From Rhodocyclales bacterium RIFCSPLOWO2_02_FULL_63_24 (GTDB taxonomy: Bacteria > Pseudomonadota > Gammaproteobacteria > Burkholderiales > Rhodocyclaceae): a stretch of DNA of 51,668 bases. The notes beneath the pieces were generated by a model, which did no database searches, was not told the DNA's origin, and worked only from the letters and a program-made list of their open reading frames with translations. A program made the translations under genes and the position numbers. Below are positions 42,212 to 50,372 of this stretch, piece after piece. Where the stretch lies: assembly GCA_001828935.1 (NCBI GenBank), contig MHZX01000032.1:1-51668 (forward strand), written 5' to 3'. How positions within the stretch are numbered: position 1 is the stretch's first letter; each line of letters starts with the position of its first letter.

Positions 42212-42922
42212 TTAATGAATATCTTTCCAGTACTCGCGTTTCAGCGCGTACGCAAAGACGAAAATTACGGCCAGGAAAACCAGCACGATCACGCCCAACT
42301 GCTTGCGGAACTCGGCCATCGGTTCGCCCATGTACTTGAGGTAGGCAACCAGGTCGCCAACCGCGGCGTCGAACTCCTGCGGCTTCAGCTTGCCGGCCTT
42401 GACCAGCTTCAGCTTGTGGTCTGCGCCCATGATCTGGTCGCCTTGCAACTCCCAGAGCGCATGCGGCATGCCCACATTTTCGAACACCACGTTGTTCCAG
42501 CCCGTCGGACGGTTCTCGTCGCGATAGAAGCCGCGCAGATAGGTATACAGCCAGTCGGCGCCGCTGCCGAACTCCGAGGCGCGCGCACGCGCTATCACGG
42601 TCAGATCCGGCGGAGCAGCACCAAACCAGACCTTGGCATCAGCGCGCTGCATGGCGATCTTCATCGGCTCGCCAACTTTCTCGGCGGTAAATAGAAGATT
42701 GTCCTTCACCTGCGCGTCACTGAGACCGATGTCCTTCAGACGGTTGTAGCGCATGTAGGAAGCGGAATGACAGTTCAGGCAGTAATTGACGAATATCTTG
42801 GCACCATGTTGCAGGGCAGCCATGTCGTTCGCCTTGTCCGGCGCACGGTCGAGATGCAGTTCGGTACCTGCAGCAAACGCCAGCAGCGGCGCAAACAGGA
42901 TTGCGGTAAGGAATTTCTTCAT
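42212..42922 (-). CDS. petC: cytochrome c1 of the bc1 complex
   Basis: 236 residues from ATG 42922. Signal peptide (MKKFLTAILFAPLLAFA), haem-c site NYCLNCHSASYMRYNRLKD, the PPDLTVIARAR segment typical of cytochrome c1, axial-Met region NVGMPHALWELQG, and a C-terminal membrane anchor (LGVIVLVFLAVIFVFAYALKREYW). Passes electrons from the Rieske protein to a soluble cytochrome c. The ATG overlaps the petB stop by four bases. Confidence 0.95.
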   Translation of the reverse strand: MKKFLTAILFAPLLAFAAGTELHLDRAPDKANDMAALQHGAKIFVNYCLNCHSASYMRYNRLKDIGLSDAQVKDNLLFTAEKVGEPMKIAMQRADAKVWFGAAPPDLTVIARARASEFGSGADWLYTYLRGFYRDENRPTGWNNVVFENVGMPHALWELQGDQIMGADHKLKLVKAGKLKPQEFDAAVGDLVAYLKYMGEPMAEFRKQLGVIVLVFLAVIFVFAYALKREYWKDIH

Positions 42923-44196
42923 TTCGATGTCACCCTGTCCGGCTCCGGCTGGCACTTGTCGAGGCTGCTATAAATCGGCATCAAGAGGAAGAAGGCAAAG
43001 TAGATCACCGAGCAAATCTGCGCAACGATGGTGCGCGCCGGTGTCGGACCCAGCATGCCGAGATAGCCGAGAATAAAGAAGGAAATAATGAAGGCGGTCA
43101 GGAAGCCCTTGTACAGCGGCCCGCGATAGCGGATCGACTTCACCGGGCTGCGATCCAGCCAGGGCAGCAGAGCGATGATCAGGGTCGAGGCGCCCATCGC
43201 CACCACACCCCAGAACTTCGCATCGATGCCGAACAGCGGATAGGTCACCGCACGCAGGATCGAGTAATACGGCGTGAAGTACCACACCGGCGCGATGTGC
43301 GGCGGCGTCACCAGCGGGTCGGCGGGGAAGAAGTTGTTGTACTCGAGGAAGTAGCCGCCGAACTCGGGCATGAAGAAGACGATGACCGAGAACACCATCA
43401 GGAAGACCACCACGCCGACGATGTCCTTGACCGAGTAATAGGGATGGAAGGGAATGCCATCGAGCGGCACGCCGTTCGCGTCCTTCTTCTTCTTGATCTC
43501 GACGCCGTCCGGATTGTTGGAACCGACTTCATGCAGGGCAAGAATATGCGCCGCCACCAAGCCCAGCAGCACCAGCGGCACGGCGATGACGTGAAACGCG
43601 AAGAAGCGGTTCAGCGTCGCGTCGCCGACAACATAGTCGCCACGCAGCCAGATCGACAGGTCGGGCCCGATCAGCGGAATCGCGGAGAACAGGTTCACGA
43701 TCACCTGCGCACCCCAGAAGGACATCTGCCCCCACGGCAAGAGGTAGCCGAAGAAGGCCTCGGCCATCAGCGCGAGGAAGATGATCATGCCGAAGATCCA
43801 GATCAGTTCGCGCGGCTTGCGGTAGGAACCGTAGAGCATGCCGCGGAACATGTGCATATACACGACAACGAAAAAGGCCGAGGCCCCGGTCGAGTGCATG
43901 TAGCGGATCAGCCAGCCCCAGGGCACATCGCGCATGATGTACTCGACGCTGGCAAAGGCGACGGGCACGCCGGACGCATTCAACGAGGCGTCGGGCTTGA
44001 AGTGCATGGTCAGGACAATACCGGTGACGATCTGGATCACCAGCACCAGCATAGCCAGCGAACCGAAGAAGTACCAGAAGTTGAAGTTCTTCGGCGCGTA
44101 GTACTCGGAGAGATGGGCTTTCCAGTTGGACGTGAGCGGAAAGCGCTCGTCGACCCAGTTCAGCGTCCCTTGCAATATGGCGTTAACTTTGCTCAT
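42919..44196 (-). CDS. petB: cytochrome b of the bc1 complex
   Basis: 425 residues, a full-length fused cytochrome b with eight or so membrane helices. Signatures: GSLAMLVLVIQIVTGIVLTMHF, the haem-ligand helix WGWLIRYMHSTGASAFFVVVYMHMFRGM, a second ligand pair in FFAFHVIAVPLVLLGLVAAHILALHEVG, and the quinol-oxidation-site PEFGG variant here read as MPEFGGYF with the preceding Qo segment. Start ATG 44196, five bases after the Rieske gene stop. Inner-membrane core of the proton-pumping Q cycle. Confidence 0.96.
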   Translation of the reverse strand: MSKVNAILQGTLNWVDERFPLTSNWKAHLSEYYAPKNFNFWYFFGSLAMLVLVIQIVTGIVLTMHFKPDASLNASGVPVAFASVEYIMRDVPWGWLIRYMHSTGASAFFVVVYMHMFRGMLYGSYRKPRELIWIFGMIIFLALMAEAFFGYLLPWGQMSFWGAQVIVNLFSAIPLIGPDLSIWLRGDYVVGDATLNRFFAFHVIAVPLVLLGLVAAHILALHEVGSNNPDGVEIKKKKDANGVPLDGIPFHPYYSVKDIVGVVVFLMVFSVIVFFMPEFGGYFLEYNNFFPADPLVTPPHIAPVWYFTPYYSILRAVTYPLFGIDAKFWGVVAMGASTLIIALLPWLDRSPVKSIRYRGPLYKGFLTAFIISFFILGYLGMLGPTPARTIVAQICSVIYFAFFLLMPIYSSLDKCQPEPDRVTSK

Positions 44197-44200
44197 CGCA

Positions 44201-44794
44201 TCAGGCCTTCTTGTCTTCGCCAATCACGATCCTGGCGTCGCCAAGATACATGTGAGGAGGAATTTCGAGGTTGTCCGGCGCCGGCTTGCTCTTGTAGACA
44301 CGACCGGCCAGATCGAATGTGGAACCATGGCATGGGCAGAAGAAGCCACCCGGCCAGTCGGCGTCGATCCCGGACTCCGCGCCAGTTTTGAATTTCTCGG
44401 TAGGCGAACAGCCAAGGTGGGTGCAGATGCCCACAGCCACCAGGATCTCCGGCTTGATCGAGCGCGTCTCGTTCTTGGCGTACTCGGGCTGCATATTCTT
44501 GTCGGACTTCGGATCGGCCAGCTTCTCGCCGATCTTGGTCAGGGACTCGAGTTGCTCCTTGGTACGATTGATGATCCAGACCGGCTTGCCGCGCCATTCG
44601 ACGGTCATCATCTGACCTGGCGCCAGTTTGCTGATATCCACTTCCACCGGCGCGCCGGCCGCTTTGGCACGCTCGGACGGCAACATGCTGGCCACAAAGG
44701 GCACAGCCACCGCCACCCCGGCCACCCCGCCTGCGGCTGCCGTGGCAACCAACAGACGCCGTCGACCGCAATCGACTGTATCGTCACAACTCAT
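44201..44794 (-). CDS. petA: Rieske iron-sulfur protein of the bc1 complex
   Basis: 197 residues. Twin-arginine-style N-terminus (CGRRRLLVATAAAGGVAGVAVA) serving as a Tat signal-anchor. The 2Fe-2S ligands are in GICTHLGCSP and FFCPCHGSTFD, with the two cysteines and two histidines in the expected positions. First gene of petABC-sspA-sspB; a plausible sigma-70 promoter lies at 44840-44868. Confidence 0.96.
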   Translation of the reverse strand: MSCDDTVDCGRRRLLVATAAAGGVAGVAVAVPFVASMLPSERAKAAGAPVEVDISKLAPGQMMTVEWRGKPVWIINRTKEQLESLTKIGEKLADPKSDKNMQPEYAKNETRSIKPEILVAVGICTHLGCSPTEKFKTGAESGIDADWPGGFFCPCHGSTFDLAGRVYKSKPAPDNLEIPPHMYLGDARIVIGEDKKA

Positions 44795-44839
44795 GGTGAT
44801 AGTCCCTGAATGCTGAAATGCGAATTCGGAAAGACCGCA

Positions 44840-44868
44840 ATTGTAGCGAATCTCGCGCGGCGATTAAA
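44840..44868 (-). promoter_or_regulatory. candidate sigma-70 promoter for petABC
   Basis: On the minus strand TACAAT (44845-44840) is a five-of-six -10, and TTTAAT (44868-44863) is a weak -35 at 17-base spacing. Start would be about 40 bases before the petA ATG. Read by eye. Confidence 0.5.
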
Positions 44869-44931
44869 GCCCCGAACTGACCCAAGTTATCGACGCTGAC
44901 TGTTGTAACGAAATAAGTCGATATTAATCAG

Positions 44932-46143
44932 CTAGATGACACCCGCACTCCGAAGGCGAACTACCTCTTCAGGGGGATATCCGAGGCGTGCAAGCACTGA
45001 ATCCGTATGCTCACCCAAGGCCGGACCGAGCCAGCGGGTTTCTCCCGGCGTGAGCGCGAGTTTAGGAACAATGCCTGGAATACGAAAGTCTTTGCCATCA
45101 GGGAGTTGCGCGACTTCCAGCATCTGCCGGGCGAGAAATTGCGGATCGCTGAACATGTCCGCCGCCGAGTAGATGCGACTAGCCGGCACCTGGGCTTCTG
45201 CTGCGGTGCGCAAAACCGCCTCCGCGTCATTGGCGGCGACCCAGGCGTCGATCACCGAGTAAATTTCCTCGGCGCGCACGTCACGTCCGGCGTTGCTTGC
45301 GAGTTGCGGATCATCCGCCAGATCGGCACGGCCGAGCGCCCGCATCAGGCGTTTGAAGATCGCGTCGCCGTTGGCGCCGATGATCAGGTGTTTGCCGTCC
45401 CTGGTGGTGTGCGTGTTGGAAGGCGTAATCCCCGGCATCACATTGCCGGTACGCTCGCGGATAAAGCCGAACACGTCGAATTCCGGCACCAGGCTTTCCA
45501 TCATGGCGAACACCGCTTCGTACAGCGCGACATCGACCACCTGCCCGGCTCCACCGTTGACCTCGCGATGCCGCAGCGCCATCAAGGCGCCCAGCGCAGC
45601 CCACAGCGCCGCAATCGAATCGCCGATGGAAATCCCGGTCTTGACCGGTGGCCGGTCGGCAAAGCCGGTGATGTAGCGCAAGCCGCCCATCGATTCGCCG
45701 ATCGCGCCGAAACCCGGCTGGCTGGACATCGGCCCGGTCTGGCCGAATCCGGAAAGACGCACCATGACCAAACCCGGATTCATCGCGGAGAGGACATCCC
45801 AGCCCAGCCCGAGCTTTTCCATGACACCGGGACGAAAGTTCTCGACCACGATGTCCGCCTCGCTTACCAGCTTGCGGACGATCTCGATGCCTTCTGGGTG
45901 CTTGAGATTGATCGTTACCGACTGCTTGTTACGTGCCTGGACGAGCCACCACAGCGAGGTTTCGCCGCCTTCCGTCGGATACAGCTTGCGCCATTTGCGC
46001 AGGGGATCGCCTTCGCCCGGCGCTTCGATCTTGATCACCTCGGCGCCGAATTCGGCCAGAATCCGCGAACAGAAGGGGCCGGCGATCAGGGTGCCAAACT
46101 CGACCACCTTTACGCCGGCGAGAGGCTTCGCGGAAGATGTCAA
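44932..46143 (-). CDS. class III (CaiB/BaiF-type) CoA-transferase
   Basis: 403 residues if started at TTG 46143; there is no in-frame ATG or GTG nearby, and TTG lies eight bases after the recR stop with GTGAG upstream. Family III motifs: LAGVKVVEFGTLIAGPFCSRILAEFGAEVIKIE, the catalytic-Asp region (VVENFRPGVMEKLGLGWD), LSGFGQTGP, and the C-terminal GIVPKLALTPGETRWLGPALGEHTD. Moves CoA between carboxylic acids, as in formyl-CoA, succinyl-benzylsuccinate or bile-acid CoA transferases. Substrate cannot be told. Co-directional with recR but functionally unrelated. Confidence 0.88.
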   Translation of the reverse strand: MTSSAKPLAGVKVVEFGTLIAGPFCSRILAEFGAEVIKIEAPGEGDPLRKWRKLYPTEGGETSLWWLVQARNKQSVTINLKHPEGIEIVRKLVSEADIVVENFRPGVMEKLGLGWDVLSAMNPGLVMVRLSGFGQTGPMSSQPGFGAIGESMGGLRYITGFADRPPVKTGISIGDSIAALWAALGALMALRHREVNGGAGQVVDVALYEAVFAMMESLVPEFDVFGFIRERTGNVMPGITPSNTHTTRDGKHLIIGANGDAIFKRLMRALGRADLADDPQLASNAGRDVRAEEIYSVIDAWVAANDAEAVLRTAAEAQVPASRIYSAADMFSDPQFLARQMLEVAQLPDGKDFRIPGIVPKLALTPGETRWLGPALGEHTDSVLARLGYPPEEVVRLRSAGVI

Positions 46144-46150
46144 ATCCGAC

Positions 46151-46813
46151 TCACACGAAGTCGCGCCGCTCGCGCAGCGCCTGGGCCACCGTCGCCGCGT
46201 CGGAAAATTCCAGTTCGCCGCCGACCGGCAGGCCGCGCGCGATGCGGCTGACCTTGAGGCCTCTTGCATGCAGCAGTTCGGAGAGGTAATGCGCGGTGGC
46301 CTCGCCCTCGTTAGTGAAGTTGGTAGCGAGGATCACTTCCTTGACCACACCATCGGTGGCGCGGGCAAACAAGCGCTCGAACGCGAGTTCCTTCGGTCCG
46401 ATTCCGTCGAGTGGAGAGAGGCGGCCCATCAGCACGTAATAGAGCCCGTTGTAGGCATGTGTCTGCTCCATGCTGTTCGCATCAACGGGCATTTCCACGA
46501 TGCACAGCTGGGACGCATCGCGACGCGGCGAGAGGCAGCGCTCGCAGATGTCGGCTTCGGTAAAGCTGTTGCAGCGGGCACAGTGGTGCAGCAACTGCAA
46601 GGCAGCATCGAGCCCGCGCGCCAGTCGATCGGCCCCGGACCGGTCGCGCTGCAACAGGTGATACGCCATGCGCTGCGCCGATTTCGGGCCGACACCGGGC
46701 AGGCAACGCAACGCCTCGATAAGTTCGTCGAGGCAGACGCCACGCCTAGCCTCGACGAACTCATCAAAACGACAGCCTCTCCCTCTCTCCCTCCCGGGGA
46801 GGGGGTTACTCAT
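46151..46813 (-). CDS. recR: recombination mediator RecR with an odd N-terminus
   Basis: 220 residues from ATG 46813. From residue 28 on this is ordinary Rec[28 protein letters not shown] (helix-hairpin-helix), zinc finger [16 protein letters not shown], Toprim CIVEMPVD...[21 protein letters not shown], and the C-terminal [20 protein letters not shown]. The first ~27 residues ([21 protein letters not shown]) are not RecR-like; they translate a palindromic repeat plus a 13-base inverted repeat. No start codon exists between them and the domain, so the extension is probably real. Operon dnaX-ybaB-recR as usual. Confidence 0.9.
   Translation of the reverse strand: MSNPLPGRERGRGCRFDEFVEARRGVCLDELIEALRCLPGVGPKSAQRMAYHLLQRDRSGADRLARGLDAALQLLHHCARCNSFTEADICERCLSPRRDASQLCIVEMPVDANSMEQTHAYNGLYYVLMGRLSPLDGIGPKELAFERLFARATDGVVKEVILATNFTNEGEATAHYLSELLHARGLKVSRIARGLPVGGELEFSDAATVAQALRERRDFV
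46722..46761. repeat. 13-base perfect inverted repeat at the start of the recR domain
   Basis: AGTTCGTCGAGGC (46722-46734) and GCCTCGACGAACT (46749-46761) flank a 14-base loop. One arm encodes LDEL of RecR; the other encodes the FDEF of the odd leader in inverted sense. In the mRNA this would form a strong hairpin just inside the coding region. Confidence 0.7.
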
Positions 46814-46834
46814 TTGCTCGCTGCGCTCGAAATC
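46776..46834 (-). repeat. REP-like palindromic element between ybaB and recR
   Basis: Pyrimidine-rich CTCTCCCTCTCTCCCTCC, a CCCTCC-CGG-GGAGGG hairpin (46789-46803), and GCTCGCTGCGCTCG nearby. The translated signature [11 protein letters not shown] and [11 protein letters not shown] are familiar products of dispersed intergenic palindromes in proteobacteria. It supplies the recR start codon. Confidence 0.55.
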
Positions 46835-46868
46835 ACGGGTCACGTCCGCTACCGCCGGTTGTCGGCTG

Positions 46869-47192
46869 TCAAAATGGCAGCTTCATTCCCGGCGGCAGGT
46901 TCAGGCCGGCCGTGAAGCCGCCCATCTTTTCGGCGGTGGTCGCCTCGGCTCGGCGATTGGCATCGTTCAACGCCGCCGCAATCAGGTCTTCCAGCATTTC
47001 TTTGTCATCCATCACCGATGGATCGATGGTGACGCGCTTGACGTCATGCTTGCAAGTCATCACGACCTTCACCGCACCGGCGCCAGACTGCCCCTCCACT
47101 TCCAGCTGCGCCAGCTGCTCCTGGGCCTTCTCCATGTTGGCCTGCATCTGCTGGGCCTGCTTCATCAGTCCGGCTATGCCACCCTTCATCAT
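46869..47192 (-). CDS. ybaB: YbaB/EbfC nucleoid-associated protein
   Basis: 107 residues. [34 protein letters not shown] is the typical N-terminal helix, followed by the DNA-binding sheet ([39 protein letters not shown]) and a C-terminal [22 protein letters not shown] dimeric DNA-binding protein encoded, as is common, between dnaX and recR. It starts 15 bases after the dnaX stop. Confidence 0.96.
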   Translation of the reverse strand: MMKGGIAGLMKQAQQMQANMEKAQEQLAQLEVEGQSGAGAVKVVMTCKHDVKRVTIDPSVMDDKEMLEDLIAAALNDANRRAEATTAEKMGGFTAGLNLPPGMKLPF

Positions 47193-47206
47193 TTTTCCTG
47201 CGCTCC

Positions 47207-48835
47207 TTAAACGGGTTTGATCGTTGATTCGTCGATGTTCGCATCGAACAGATCCACCACATCGCGAACAAAGGGGTCTTGTTCGATCGAGGCGATGGCG
47301 CGCTCCTGGCGTTCGCGCTGCATGTTCCGGCTGCGTTCGGCGGGAGTCTCCGTCTCGGGCTCCGCGACGTCGATCTCCAGCCGGAGCGGACGCCCATACC
47401 AGTTTTGCAACTCCGCCTGCAGCTTGTCCTGCTGTGGCTTGCCGAGCAAATGCTTATGCACCGGCGACAGGCGCAGGCGAACCGCCGACTCGCTGCGCTC
47501 CGACAATTCGCAGTGCTGCGCCAATTGCTTGGCCATGCCGGTCAGCGGCAGACCCGCAACCAGTGCATGCCAATCGTCATCGACCGGTGGGACGGCAGCC
47601 TTCTCTGCGACGGCGGCCTTCACCACAGGAACGGCGGCGCTAGCGGGTGTCGGCGCTGGCGGGACGGCGGGACGAGCCGTTGCAGATGCCGCCGCGACCG
47701 GCGGCGCCGTGCGCATCGGCGCGGGTGCTGTCGCCACTTTGCCGCTTCCGGCACGCTCGGGCCGGAATGCATGCAGCCTCAGCAAGCTCATGACGAAGCC
47801 GGCATAGTCGTCGGGCGCCAGCGAAAGTTCGTCGCGGCCATGGATGGCGATCTGGTAGGCCAGTTGCAGATACTCGGCATCCAGGGCCTGGGCATAGGGC
47901 GCCAGACGACTGCGCTCCGCCTCGTCGAGCAGGGCTTCGGGGGCGAACTGGGCCAGGGCTATGCGATGGAACAAACTCGCCAGTTCCTGCAAGCCGCCGT
48001 CAAACGACAGGCTGCGCGCATCCATCAGCTTGGCCACCTCCAGCATGGCCAGCACGTCCTGCGCCACCAGGCCGTCGAGCAGTGCAAACAGATGTTCGTC
48101 GCCCACCGTGCCGAGCATGGCGCGCACACCCTCATCCTCCACTTTGCCCGCGCCGTGGGCGATGGCCTGGTCGAGCAGCGACAGCGCGTCGCGCATGCTG
48201 CCGGCGGCTCCCTTTGCCAGATGGCGCAACGCAGCCGCTTCGAAGGCGATGCCCTCGGCCTCCAGCACGCGCGACAGATGATCGACGATATGCGTCAGCG
48301 GCATCTGTTTGAGGTTGAACTGGAGGCAGCGCGACAGCACCGTGACGGGAATTTTTTGCGGATCGGTGGTGGCGAGAATGAATTTGACGTGTTCCGGCGG
48401 CTCTTCCAGCGTCTTCAGCATCGCATTGAAGGCGTGCCCGGAAAGCTGATGGACTTCGTCGATGACGTAGACCTTGTAGCGGCCGATGGTGGGCGCATAG
48501 GTGGCGCGCTCCAGCAACTGGGTCATGTCATCGACGCCGCGATTGGATGCGGCATCCAGTTCGATGTAATCGACGAAACGACCGCTATCGATCGCGCTGC
48601 AGGCCGAGCAGACGCCGCAAGGCGTCGCGCTGACACCGGCTTCGCAGTTCAAGGCCTTGGCCATGATGCGGGCCAGCGTGGTCTTGCCGACCCCGCGTGT
48701 GCCGGTGAACAGGTAGGCGTGATGGAGCCGGTTCTGCTCCAGCGCATGGGTCAGCGCACGAACGACGTGCTCCTGCCCGACCAGGGTAGCAAAAGACTTG
48801 GGGCGCCACTTGCGGGCAAGGACCTGATAGCTCAT
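47207..48835 (-). CDS. dnaX: DNA polymerase III subunit tau/gamma
   Basis: 542 residues. Clamp-loader ATPase: [27 protein letters not shown], Walker [19 protein letters not shown], zinc-binding cysteines in [28 protein letters not shown], and sensor/arginine finger region [21 protein letters not shown]. After residue ~360 comes an Ala/Pro-rich linker, then a tau C-terminal domain ([31 protein letters not shown]). Shorter than the E. coli protein (643). I see no slippery heptamer near the gamma/tau boundary, so a gamma form by frameshift is not supported. Confidence 0.96.
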   Translation of the reverse strand: MSYQVLARKWRPKSFATLVGQEHVVRALTHALEQNRLHHAYLFTGTRGVGKTTLARIMAKALNCEAGVSATPCGVCSACSAIDSGRFVDYIELDAASNRGVDDMTQLLERATYAPTIGRYKVYVIDEVHQLSGHAFNAMLKTLEEPPEHVKFILATTDPQKIPVTVLSRCLQFNLKQMPLTHIVDHLSRVLEAEGIAFEAAALRHLAKGAAGSMRDALSLLDQAIAHGAGKVEDEGVRAMLGTVGDEHLFALLDGLVAQDVLAMLEVAKLMDARSLSFDGGLQELASLFHRIALAQFAPEALLDEAERSRLAPYAQALDAEYLQLAYQIAIHGRDELSLAPDDYAGFVMSLLRLHAFRPERAGSGKVATAPAPMRTAPPVAAASATARPAVPPAPTPASAAVPVVKAAVAEKAAVPPVDDDWHALVAGLPLTGMAKQLAQHCELSERSESAVRLRLSPVHKHLLGKPQQDKLQAELQNWYGRPLRLEIDVAEPETETPAERSRNMQRERQERAIASIEQDPFVRDVVDLFDANIDESTIKPV

Positions 48836-48854
48836 GCGCCGATTTTATCAGGCC

Positions 48855-48962
48855 CGCTGCTTTGCATGCCGGGGAAAGCGCTTCGCGCGCCGCTGCTTTG
48901 CATGCCGGGGAAAGCGCTTCGCGCGCCGCTGCTTTGCATGCCGGGGAAAGCGCTTCGCGCGC
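48855..48962. repeat. three perfect 36-bp tandem repeats upstream of dnaX
   Basis: Unit starts CGCTGCTTTGCATGCCGGGG and repeats at 48855, 48891 and 48927 with no differences. It lies between the dnaX start and the LTXXQ gene, in what should be the dnaX leader or promoter region. It is open in several frames because the period is a multiple of three, but it has no sign of being a gene. Confidence 0.95.
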
Positions 48963-49022
48963 CGGCAACAAACGGGGCAGCGCTTTTCGGCGGGCTGCCC
49001 CGCGCCGCCAGGCAACGCCTGT

Positions 49023-49562
49023 TTAGCCTTTGCGCGACTCCGAAGCCCCCGGCGCGCCCTGCCCTTCACGGCCCGGCCCGCTGCGACCGGGACCCTGCCG
49101 ATGCCGACCGGCAAAGCTGAAATGCTTGTCGGCGGCGCTCTTTTGTTCGGGCGTCAGCGCTGCATAAAGACGCTTGAAGGACTCGTTGACCGATTCCATG
49201 GCCTTGACGCGGTCTTTCATGATGTCCTGCATCTGCGCCATGCGCTCCGGCGCGCTGAGCGGCTGCTCGCCCTTCATGCCGTTGCGCATCGCCTGGATGC
49301 CCTTGCCCGCCTCCGCCTTCGACTTCTCGGCAAACGCCTGCCACAGCGGTTCCTGCTGGGCGTTGAGCTTGAGTTCGGCCTTGAGCTGGGTCAGCCGTTG
49401 CTCGACGCGGGCGCCGGGGTCCGGCATGCCGCGCTGCATTGAACTGCGCTTGAAGCCCGGCTTGCCGTCAGTGGCGCAGCCCAAACCCTGTGCATGGGCG
49501 ATGCCGAGAAATGCGGTGCTGGCGGCAAGAAAGCCCGCAACGATGGTGCTCTTGTAATTCAT
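49023..49562 (-). CDS. LTXXQ-motif (Spy/CpxP-like) periplasmic protein
   Basis: 179 residues from ATG 49562. Signal peptide (MNYKSTIVAGFLAASTAFLGIAHA); the mature part is helical with the LTxxQ-type motif LYAALTPEQKSAADKHF and an earlier related helix (QLKAELKLNAQQEPLWQAF). The C-terminal ~30 residues are Gly/Arg/Pro-rich (RHRQGPGRSGPGREGQG). Spy-like proteins act as ATP-independent periplasmic chaperones or envelope-stress sensors. AGGAGCAC-like sequence precedes the ATG. Stands alone. Confidence 0.85.
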   Translation of the reverse strand: MNYKSTIVAGFLAASTAFLGIAHAQGLGCATDGKPGFKRSSMQRGMPDPGARVEQRLTQLKAELKLNAQQEPLWQAFAEKSKAEAGKGIQAMRNGMKGEQPLSAPERMAQMQDIMKDRVKAMESVNESFKRLYAALTPEQKSAADKHFSFAGRHRQGPGRSGPGREGQGAPGASESRKG

Positions 49563-49683
49563 GGTGTGCTCCTGTCGTGAATGCCTCATGGCAGGATGCA
49601 TTTCAGCCGATGGCTGTAAGCCCGATGTGACGGCGGCGCGAAGTTTGTAAGGGAAGATTACAAGGCGGCGTCGGTCGAAGGGT

Positions 49684-49783
49684 GCGGCGAGCCTGACCCC
49701 CGGCACTTGCGGGAAATGGCTGTGGCTGCTTCCTTCCGGACCTGACCAGATTCACCACCCCGCAATGCGGGGAGACCCGCCGC
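49684..49783 (-). ncRNA. ffs: 4.5S RNA, signal recognition particle RNA
   Basis: On the minus strand the conserved core GGTCAGGTCCGGAAGGAAGC and AGCAGCC, the hallmark of bacterial SRP RNA, is present. The ends pair as GCGGCGGGTCT with AGGCTCGCCGC, giving one long hairpin of about 100 nt. A -10-like TAAAAT (49796-49791) sits seven bases upstream of the 5' end. Binds Ffh for co-translational targeting. Confidence 0.93.
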
Positions 49784-49845
49784 GGCGCGGATTTTAGCAG
49801 GGTCGCCGCCACGCCGTAGCACCAGCGCCGACTTTTATGTGCGAC

Positions 49846-50121
49846 TCAACCACCACCGCGCTGGTAGTAGCGCGTGAAGCGCTCCATGAAGCGATCCTGC
49901 TCCGCCGCTGTCAAGCCTTCGAACTCGATCTCGACGCGATGTCGTTCAAGCCGCACCAGTCCAATGCTCATTGGCGCGATCCGCGTCAGACGCAGCGTCC
50001 ACCCCGCACCGAAAAACCTGTCCCCGATTTCGCGAAACCCAGCCCCACCGATTGCCTGCGGCAGCAGGCGGACAAAATCCTCGCGCGTGGTGCTCGCGTC
50101 GTAGGCAAGCGGGAATCTCAT
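49846..50121 (-). CDS. small protein linked to the MoaD/FAD-reductase operon
   Basis: 91 residues: MRFPLAYDASTTREDFVRLLPQAIGG, GDRFFGAGWTLRLTRIAPMSIG, RHRVEIEFEGLTAAEQDRFMERF. An alpha/beta mix without signal peptide or metal motif. I do not recognise the family by itself. Its ATG overlaps the MoaD-like stop by four bases, and the order FAD-reductase, MoaD-like, small protein resembles the distal end of aldehyde oxidoreductase (aorABCDE-type) operons, where it would be the aorE-position gene. Confidence 0.6.
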   Translation of the reverse strand: MRFPLAYDASTTREDFVRLLPQAIGGAGFREIGDRFFGAGWTLRLTRIAPMSIGLVRLERHRVEIEFEGLTAAEQDRFMERFTRYYQRGGG

Positions 50122-50372
50122 CCGCCGGCGACGGGAGGCCAGATCGCCAGTGTCTCCCCTTCGCGCAGCACTCGCCCCGCCCGCTCGGCCGGCGGCACGA
50201 AGCTGCCGTCGATCAGCACCAGATGGACCAGTTTCTCCGGCAGGCTGAAACGCTTGACGATTTGCTCGACCGTTGTTGCCTCGTCGATTTCCAGCGACAG
50301 GGCATTGGTCTTTTTCGCCTCGGGCGGAAGATAGTCCTGCAGGGTGGCGAACAGCTTGAAAATAATCCTCAT
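50118..50372 (-). CDS. MoaD/ThiS-family sulfur-carrier-like protein
   Basis: 84 residues from ATG 50372: MRIIFKLFATLQDYLPPEAKK, then VEQIVKRFSLPEKLVHLVLIDG and the C-terminal PVAGG. The ubiquitin-like fold and the diglycine end are diagnostic. In molybdenum/tungsten enzyme operons such proteins donate sulfur to the pterin cofactor. ATGA overlaps on both sides couple it to the FAD reductase upstream and the small gene downstream. In this setting aorD is the probable name. Confidence 0.88.
   Translation of the reverse strand: MRIIFKLFATLQDYLPPEAKKTNALSLEIDEATTVEQIVKRFSLPEKLVHLVLIDGSFVPPAERAGRVLREGETLAIWPPVAGG

Noticed and set aside
48345..48360. A-run in dnaX as a programmed frameshift site
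   Set aside because: It falls in the conserved PQKIP motif of the ATPase, far from the gamma/tau boundary, and reflects the Gln-Lys codons.
48855..48962. CRISPR array
   Set aside because: The three 36-base units are directly adjacent with no spacers, and no cas genes are in the window.
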